This document shows positions 56,514-64,000 of a DNA stretch of 64,000 bases, piece after piece. The notes beneath the pieces were generated by a model. It was given only the letters and a program-made list of their open reading frames with translations. It was not told the DNA's origin and made no database searches. This DNA is from Lycium barbarum (Eukaryota > Streptophyta > Magnoliopsida > Solanales > Solanaceae). Both the position numbers and the translations under genes were made by a program. Numbering within the stretch: the stretch's first letter is position 1; every line of letters begins with the position of its first letter. The stretch covers positions 9,452,725-9,516,724 of the forward strand of contig NC_083344.1 in assembly GCF_019175385.1 (NCBI RefSeq), in the 5' to 3' direction.

Positions 56514-57557
56514 AAGAGTATTTGTTTATGAAATCTGACAAAATTTTAACTTCAATTTCATACCATTATTGAAATTCGAAATTTTCCAAAAAGTAGGATT
56601 TCAAATTATGATTTCAAAAAATTTTAAATGTTAAACTTGACCCATAAATTTATAATTTGCAAACAAAAACCCATAATTTTAAATTTTGCAAAAAAAAAAA
56701 AGAGTCTCATGCTTGATGTAATAGCTAGTTACTGCTAATGGTGATTTTTTGAACCAGTTAATCTTTGTAAAATTATGTATATTTTAATGTTTGTAATACT
56801 ATGTAATTGCTAGGATTTATTTATTTTACAAAAGTAACATGAAGATATGTGATTTGTTAATGATGCGCCTTACGATATTCAATATCTTATTTATGAATTA
56901 TGATTTGCTAATTTGGTTAGATTGTATAAAAGTTGAGAAAATTTTAATAGTTTTCACAAATTGTTGGGTTTTTATGCTTGTGAGAAAAAAAAAAAACTTA
57001 AGACATCCAAATTGCATGTCCAAATAAAATTTCAACTTCAAATCAACTTGATTTCAAATCATGTCCATATGAGCTCTAAATGTAGAGATAACTTTTTTAA
57101 AATAGACAAAAAAAAATTAAGACAAGTGTGGTAAATTGTGAATGGAGGGGTAATATTTTAAGTTCTTCTTCAACCCAACCAATTCATATTCATTCAAAAT
57201 ACTTTGGGATCTAAGGGGCTGATAACTTTGAATTGAAGAACAATTGGATTATGGGACTTCTTCTTTGAAACCTACGTTACTCTATTTGAGGTAAGAATTA
57301 AATCCTAAGCTATTAATTTAGCTTATAATCTTATGTGTATCATTATGTATGAAGTAGTATTGAGTTAAGAGATTGAATTCTGATATGACAACTTGTAAAT
57401 TGTCTGTTTTCAGTGATATTTAATTGTGTTTTGGTGTCTAATTGATCATGGTGACATTAATCTAGTCACTATGAAAAACATAGTTGAGGTAATCTACATT
57501 GTGATTACTTTTCTGTTACTTGAATTGATTAAATTAATTATGAAGTTGTAGGGGTAA
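56514..57557. other. No gene identified
   Basis: AT-rich; the start (TTTGAAATCATGA-type inverted motifs, 56530-56640 and 57030-57070) looks like MITE ends. Short frames are featureless. Confidence 0.3.
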
Positions 57558-57565
57558 CTCTAAAC

Positions 57566-58034
57566 TAGGGGTGACAAATGGGTGGATTTTGTTGGATTTG
57601 GTTTGGTTGAAAATAGTTTGAACAAAAATGGGTTGGGTTTCAAACCGCCCATATTTTATGTGGGTAAATATGAGTTGGGTGATAAATGACTGGATTGGTT
57701 ATGGGTTAACCCATATTATACAAGTGTACTATTATTTCAAGTGTATGTTTATAATTTGTTTTTTCTTTTGTCAAGTTAAGTTAATTTTTTCATATAAATT
57801 TCAGGGGTGAGGGGTGGGGGTCGTGGAGGGGGTGGGGTGGGGGTATGAAGTAAGAAAAAAATTTCTCATTTTTAAAATGACTTGTTATTGGTCTAGTGTG
57901 TTCTTATATGGATACCCATATTTTACTCATATTTGCCCATATTTTTATCCATTTGAAATATGAGTGACCCAACTCACTAACATGTGGGTAAAATGGGCTA
58001 ATTTTCTAAATATAGGCTCAAATTGCCACCTCTA
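57566..58034. mobile_element. hAT-type MITE with perfect 8-bp target duplication
   Basis: Ends TAGGGGTGACAAATGGG and, reverse-complemented, TAGAGGTGGCAATTTGAG. CTCTAAAC lies directly outside both ends (57558-57565, 58035-58042). It is 469 bp with a G-rich GGGGTGGGGGT stretch near 57810. Confidence 0.8.
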
Positions 58035-58368
58035 CTCTAAACTATGTGTTGCTTTACGGATTCGTTTGACGAATTTGAGTAACTTGCCCAGGAATTGAGT
58101 TAGTTGGCATCTGGACCTGAATTGTGATTTATTTTTTTGTATACTGTTGTATAATATTATATATTGGGCTGTGTCGCGTAATAATTTGTGTTGGCTATAC
58201 ATTTTTGAAAAAATTCCCTTTTTCTTTTCTTCATAAGAAACTTGAGTTGGAATTTTTATTGTTTAACTAAGCATCTACGTTCTGATATCTCCTGTATTTA
58301 AATTTTCACCAATGTTTCAAATTTCAAGTAACACATGGAACTTCCCCTCTACTTTCTTAAGATATCTA

Positions 58369-58809
58369 CTAAGTTGCTCGGACTAGGGTGCGGGTTTTTG
58401 ATACAGGTACAGATTCGAGGGTCGGATTCGACAAAATCTAAATATTAGGATTCGGGGTGCAGATCCAGGTATGGATACGGGTGTTGGGATTTAGCTAAGA
58501 AAATTCAAAATTATGAAAATAAAGCACAACCCCTTGAATTCTTTGTTTATCTCTATTTGACCTGAAACATGAAACAACGAATATGAGACAAAAGTACTAT
58601 AATATTGAAGGTATGCCATTTACCATATCTTAAATCTATTTTTTCTTTTATTTTGAGAAATCAAAATCTCAATTTTCTCCCAAATTTTTCAATGGACACG
58701 GGTCAAAGTATCCAAAGTTGGTTGACCAAATCCGAAACATATCCCGCACCCGTCAAGTCTCGTGAGGAGACGGGTTCAGAATAAAAAATGAAGAGTCCGT
58801 GCAACTTAG
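58369..58809. mobile_element. TIR element with CTAAGTTGC ends
   Basis: CTAAGTTGCTCGGACTAGGG and reverse-complemented CTAAGTTGCACGGACTCTTC are inverted ends. Flanks GATATCTA (58361-58368) and GATACCTA (58810-58817) differ by one base. AAGTTGCTCGGACTC ends are common in Solanaceae; Mutator-like or hAT-like origin is possible. It has no transposase. Confidence 0.6.
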
Positions 58810-58817
58810 GATACCTA

Positions 58818-59728
58818 TATATGTATATATCCTAAATGTCTATTAGCAGCAGCATGTAATTTGTCAACTGCCTTTTGTGAAAAACTGATGTGTGCCATCG
58901 TCTTTTGTTTTATTTTCTCTGTCGTGGTATTTATTGTTGTTTCTGTAATTGACACAATGTTGAGCTTAATTACTAGCACGAAATGAATGTGAATCAACAT
59001 TTAAGTAGATGGAAGAGGGATCAAAAAGGGTGCCATCTGATAAGCTTAAAGCAAGACCTATATCAAAAACATGTAGACAGTTATGCTCTTTAGTGTGTTC
59101 ATCGGAAGTGGGAGTTGTCCACGATGTTTGCCATGCAAAATGGCTTCTGTCATATCAAACACTCCATTATTTGATGTCACTCAAAGTTCGGTCCTTTTAA
59201 GGTTAGATCACGTCAGGCAAAGAAGGCATGTAATTAAATTTGAGTCTGTAAATTAGACTTCCAATGATTGATTATTTTGACATGCATTGCATGTCTGCTT
59301 TTGCAGTAAAAATGGTGTCCTTTATAGTTTGTAGAGTCTGTCTAAAACAAGAAACAACGAGGCAACGGATATTTGAGCTTGTCTGTACAGAATCAAGAAA
59401 CTCAAAAAATAAGGGTCTACAATAAATCCACAAGGGATTTGGAAACTTGTAAATCGCATTGCACGAAATATACTAAAGCTAGTTAGATAAATGAACTCTT
59501 CTGCTATGCAAGTATGAGCGAAAAACATTAAAATGTAGACAACAATATCATATACCTTTTTTTAATTTTATTTTATAAAGAGTGCGTATACCATTTTTAA
59601 TACATAATTTAACAAATGTATGACATATCTAATAAATTCTAAACTCTCATTATAATGTATTGATACCAAACAGAAATATAATAACTTATTTAGGAGTAAC
59701 TATTTTTACTTAAAAAATCTCGATCAGA
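58818..59728. other. No gene identified
   Basis: A 63-codon plus-strand frame (59009-59200) and a few minus frames show no recognisable domains and no conserved copy elsewhere in the window. Left unassigned. Confidence 0.3.
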
Positions 59729-59960
59729 TTATACAGCGGACCAAGACTCTCATTATTGCAGGTAAATTTTTCTTTCCATCTCAAGTACTTATTAAATTGA
59801 CTCTTTAGAATTGGCAACATTTTTAGTGTAGGAGTTGGATCTTGAGTGCTGAATACATGCAGGCTAGCAGTTTGATGATACTTAGAGAGTAAGATTTCTT
59901 AATACCTTCCACAACTAATTCTCTAAGATTCGTTATAATCGGCATATTTCCTCTGATTAT
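59729..59960 (-). pseudogene. NLR LRR relic
   Basis: On the minus strand ITNLRELVVEGIKKSYSLS matches LVNLRELTMDRIKKSYSLN of NLR-2. Further left, in another frame, DPTPTLKMLPILKS and FTCNNESL match DPMPILGMLPNLRD and ITCSDNSF. The middle LRRs are deleted and the frame is broken. The tandem array at 59990 replaces upstream coding sequence. Confidence 0.7.
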
Positions 59961-59989
59961 AACGAATGTATTTAAGTGTTTGTGGACGG

Positions 59990-60612
59990 GTTCATATACT
60001 GACAGAGTATCATAAAAGACTGGTTCATTCATTCAAAACTTAGAATCCTCTATGACACACACATGGTATATACCAGAAACTCTCAGGGTATCATAAAAGA
60101 TTGATTCATCCTTTCAAGAAAAACACTCAATCCTCTATGACACACACATGGTATATACCAGATACTCTCAGGGTATCATAAAAGATTGATTCATCCTTTC
60201 AAGAAAAACACTCAATCCTCTATGATAGTAACCTGGTATACCATATACTAACAGGGTATCATAGAGGACTGACAGTAATTCCTTCAAGAAAAACACTTAA
60301 TCCTCTATGATAGTCACCTGGTGTATATCATATACTGATCGGGTATCATATATGGCATATTCATTCCTTATAAACTAATACTACTCAATCTCTATGATAC
60401 CCACATGATATAAATTATATACTGACAGAGTATTATAGAGGAATTGTTCATTTGTTCCAGAAAATAGTCCATTCCTCTGTGATACCAATATGGGATATAT
60501 CATATACTCATAGGATATCATAGAGGATTGGTTCATTCCTTCAAGAAAAAACTTGGTCCTTTAAATACCAACCTGGTATATGTCATATACTAACAGAGTA
60601 TCATCCTCATCG
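59990..60612. repeat. Tandem array of about seven ~85-bp units, each with an inverted repeat
   Basis: Units share AATCCTCTATGAxA, then CACACATGGTATATAxCA, ATACTxxCAGGGTATCATA and CATTCCTTCAAGAAAAACACT. Starts fall near 60045, 60130, 60215, 60300, 60388, 60473 and 60557. In the unit at 60216-60268, TCCTCTATGATA and TATCATAGAGGA are perfect 12-bp arms with a 29-base loop; other units keep the arms imperfectly. It borders the LRR relic. Confidence 0.85.
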
Positions 60613-61319
60613 AGGATAAGTTCGTTTTGATATTTTAACTTTTATATTATTTTTAGTAACTTTTACTTGTGGAAAAAGCAGAAAAGTAGAGTCTTATTTT
60701 AGATATAAGTTTTATTTGCATTTTTAAAATAAAGAAATCATAAAAATATGTTTCAATTAGCTTTGGTTTTAATAAATAAGCTAGTTACTTTAGTCTAATT
60801 ATTTTTTAATTACTTCTTGTTGTGATCGAATTATTAATTTTTTTATATTCTTATTAATCTATAAATAATTAGATTTGCACTGTATGTTGTTATTTTTGTT
60901 GTTGTATAAACAATTAGCTAATACTTTTGTTATTGTATTTTTTTTTTAAACCTTGAAAATATAAAACAAAAGACAAAAAAAAAAGGGAAAAGATAAAATA
61001 GAAAGAGACAAAAAGCAAATGGAAAAAAAAAACATATAAATACTATTTGGAAAATTTCTCCCATTTCAAATGAAGACAAATTCGTAAGTTAACATAAATG
61101 CATAGCGTTAGTCAAACTAACTACGTACATTTTTTGAACAATTAATAATGAAATAAGTGCAAGTGCACTACCAGGTGTCAGTAGAATGAAGGGGAACGCA
61201 TGCTTTAGCTTCTTTTGTCAGTTGGGTACTCGGGTAATAATGATTGCCGAATGGGTAGCTACTGTATACGGATAATTATTTTAATTTCTGTGGGCATTTG
61301 AAGTTGTTTTCCCTTTATA
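60613..61319. other. No gene identified
   Basis: Very AT-rich with poly-A and poly-T stretches (60940-61030). No reading frame or terminal repeats recognised. Confidence 0.3.
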
Positions 61320-62858
61320 TATTTAGATAGATAACTATAGTGGTTATGACTTAAAATTCTAAGGGGCAGTGATTAAAAGCGGATTCAGGATTATAATTTT
61401 ATGGGTTCAGTACTCAAGTTTTAATTACTAAATCCATCATCTTATTTGAGTTATGGGTTCATAGTTCAATATTTACAAAAATGAAATCTATTTTACATAG
61501 AAAATTTAGGTCTAGGCTAAAAGTCACGGGTTCATTTGATCCCATAACTATTACTCCCTCCATTTCAATGCATGTGAACCTTTTCGGATTACGAGGGTTA
61601 AACTTTATAACTTTGATTGTAAATTTTAACATAGATTTTTCAAGTTGGTAAAAATAAAATTTATATATTTATAAAGTACATAAAAAGTATTATAAGTCAT
61701 GATAATTTATAATCTAAATAATTTTAAAAAAATATAAGAAAAACGTGGTCCAAAAACCACCTCGTGGACTCCCCTAATAAATTGAAACGGAGGCAGACAG
61801 TGGCATTGGCCATCATCCAACTACCCTGAGATAGAGCGAACCCATAGGATACATCATAATTAAAATTAACTTCATTAGACAATCGATAACTAAATAACAG
61901 GGGAAGTTTAATAAATCTCAACATATTAGTCATAGATAACAATATCTGAATCATCTTCCCATGCTGAGAGCATAATCCTCAAAAAATACATAACCCGTAA
62001 TGGAAGCATCTAAGAATCTCTACCATTTTGCAGAATAATTAATTAAAACATGACAATTTGCAGAACAATTAATTAAAATATCACAAAATCATTCTTGCAT
62101 AGAATCCCAGAAACAATTCTATTCAAACCAATTCCACACACTCAATAAAACCAAAAATAAAAGGAAATTAAACTCTCAAAACCCAAAGCAAAATATTCAA
62201 GTTTGAGATAAGCTCTCATTGATAATCCTGGAATCTGATTAATGCTTCTACAATGTGAATGTCTTCAAGTGGTTCACAACAATACCCGCATCTGCCATTT
62301 TATTTTCCACTAACAACTAGTTGCTTCTCCTGTTTCACCCAAATTGTAAGACATAAATAATAATTAGTATTCAATAAAAGACAACATATTTTTCAATTAC
62401 CTAAATTAAAGAATAATTATAATGTTCACTTGATGGTGAGAGTTATTTTCTATAGAATTATATTTAACTTCATATTAGTTGCTCCAACCAATACTAAAAT
62501 AGTTTTAATAATTTTTAGTATTCAAAAATTTTCATCAAGAAACTCTCCAATGTGCTTTCTTATTATTGCAATTGCAAGATATATGTTTTTGAAGTTATTT
62601 TCATTCACCTACTAAACGCCAACAAACATTTTTTTTAGGAAAGTATACCTCATGAAAATCAAAATAATCACTTTTGTCATACAAGATAAAATCTCAGCTA
62701 TAATTAAATTACTTATAGCCAATTATTTGTAATTGAAATTTATTAGTAAGTTTGTGATGTAAAAATAATAAATAAAAAAATCTAATACTAAGAGATGTGC
62801 GGTAGAATGAGTAAAAGCAATAAAGGAAATGGTCATTTGGGATTGGGATCTTCTTACC
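61320..62858 (-). other. 3' flank of NLR-3
   Basis: Collinear with 9094-10753 downstream of NLR-2, including the MITE (61554-61796), a 75-codon frame, the TTTCACCCAAATTGTAAGAC block and AGAAACTCTCCAATGTGCTT. It differs by scattered substitutions and a deletion near 62025 of the segment between CTCTACCA and TTTTGCAGA that the NLR-2 flank has (9785-9870). Confidence 0.7.
61554..61796. mobile_element. Stowaway-like MITE in the NLR-3 3' flank
   Basis: Same element and position as 9321-9562 (CTCCCTCCATTTCAATGCAT ... AAACGGAGGCAG), so it was inherited from the ancestor of the two copies. Confidence 0.6.
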
Positions 62859-64000
62859 TCAGAAATCAGAAGGCTCCAACTTCTCCACGTCTTTCATTCT
62901 CTCTGGAATCTCCCTTAGATAGTGACAGTTATAGATACGAAGACCTTTAATCAGAGGCATTGCGCTTGTGGCTAAATCCCATCTTTCTAGCTTCCCAAGA
63001 TCAACAAGATGAAGGAACTCCAGTTGACTGAAGTTGTTATCACTGCAGGTAATTTCTTTTCCTTCATAAGTATCTACTAATTGGAGATCCCTTAGGTTTG
63101 GCAACATTCCCAGAATAGGCATCGGATCTTCCATGAGGAATGAGCCAACAAGGGTCATCATTGTGATTGAATTTGGAAATGGGTTTGACGGGGGCAGTTT
63201 TCCTATTCTCCCAACTAACTTCAATTTCTGGAGCTTTTGACAAGAACTAATAAATTCTAGGGATGGGAATGATTCATCTTGTGTACACACCAACATGAGA
63301 GTGCTAAGGTTTTTCAAGTTGCTAATGTTGTTTAGGGAGTAAGATTTCTTAATACGATCCATTCTTAATTCTCGAAGATTGACTAAATCAACAGGGTTAA
63401 CATCTCGCCACTGATCACAATGACTGCCTCTAAGAACTTGAAGACTTGTGAGTTTGTTTATATGTTGCAGAGGTTCTTCATATAGGACATCTAAATGTCT
63501 TAAGATTTACTAGGTTAGCTATCTCAGGAGGTAGTCGGCAGAAGCCTCTACCAGAAGAGCCTGCCTGGAGTGTCAGTAAATTCTTGAGGTTGCCTATGGA
63601 GGAGGGGATATCACAACTACCTGTAAAGCCTAAGTATCTGAGGCTGTACAAACTTCCTATGGCATCTGGTAGTGTAAATCTGTCAGAACCATTCTCCAAG
63701 TATAGCACATATAAATGTTGGAACATATTGCAGAACTTTATCCCATCCATCTTAAGACCTTCTTGATCAAAGAATGTAACTGACCTTAACTTCAATTTGG
63801 AAAAATCAAGAGTGAGGTACCTTTATCCTTGACCATGGATGGTATGTCTGCGACATGAGGAGGATATGGATTGCTTTCTCGGACCATAAGTGTCAAAGAA
63901 GTTTACCTCCAATGCCTTTTGTATGGCAAGATCCCGAAGTAGATCATGAATCCTGCATACAGTAACTTCTTCCCAATATGTCTCTACCACTTGAACCAAG
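62859..64000 (-). pseudogene. NLR-3: CNL-type gene, 3' half, nonsense plus frameshift (continues past window)
   Basis: On the minus strand from the right edge it reads LVQVVETYWEEV, then RIHDLLRDLAIQKALEVNFF (end of NB-ARC, IHD in place of MHD), then LRRs to ERMKDVEKLEPSDF with the stop at 62859. Two lesions against NLR-2: TAA at 63823-63825 where NLR-2 has GAA (GQG-E-RYLTLDF), and one extra base near 63500 (CTTAAG for CTAAG) that shifts NLVNLR-HL into a stop at 63478. After that the correct frame resumes at RIKKSYSLNN. The NB-ARC and CC parts lie beyond the window. Confidence 0.92.

Overview
The window is plant nuclear DNA, most likely from a Solanaceae species. It is AT-rich, has no bacterial-style operons, and is packed with nested plant transposons: Ogre/Tat-type LTR elements, an Au-type SINE, Stowaway-, Tourist- and hAT-type MITEs and Helitron ends. 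Its only recognisable host genes are CC-NB-LRR (CNL, RPP8/RPP13-like) disease-resistance genes, all on the minus strand. The genus cannot be fixed from the sequence. Every NLR copy seen here is broken, so I see no intact host protein-coding gene.

Layout. 1-182 is the edge of an Ogre-like LTR, followed by a short LTR-retroelement piece with a tRNA-Met-type primer site. 560-4940 is a degenerate tandem array with units up to about 607 bp, then a Stowaway-like MITE. 6840-7768 is NLR-1, an LRR-only pseudogene with one nonsense codon. 7769-9090 is repeat filler ending in a Helitron 3' terminus. 9091-10753 is the 3' flank of NLR-2. NLR-2 (10754-13136 plus 26434-26659) is a nearly complete CNL gene. 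It is split in its CC domain by a very young 13.3-kb Ogre-like element (13137-26433: LTRs of 3302 and 3301 bp, 5-bp target duplication GTATA, gag but no visible pol). It also carries one in-frame TAG.

26660-27235 is the NLR-2 5' flank. 27236-34330 has no recognisable gene but includes a 1.06-kb hAT-type element with a perfect 8-bp target duplication. 34330-37463 is retroelement-derived, with a 338-codon acidic ORF. 37464-47396 is a third NLR 3' flank, interrupted by a 1.74-kb solo LTR (38036-39773) and by a 6.67-kb TG...CA insertion (40724-47391) that looks like an Ogre-type solo LTR loaded with nested elements. 47397-56513 is a tandem duplication (two full units and one partial, about 4.17 kb) built from NLR flanking sequence, a SINE and MITEs. 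57566-58809 holds two more TIR elements. 59729-60612 is an LRR relic next to an array of about 85-bp repeats that contain inverted repeats. 61320-64000 is the 3' flank and 3' half of NLR-3, a pseudogene with a nonsense codon and a frameshift, running off the right edge.

Taken together, this is a decaying NLR cluster. The repeated 3' flanks and 5' flanks mark former gene copies, and transposons have been the main force splitting and replacing them. The NLR-2/Ogre junction is the clearest event: removing the element and one target duplication restores an open frame across the site.
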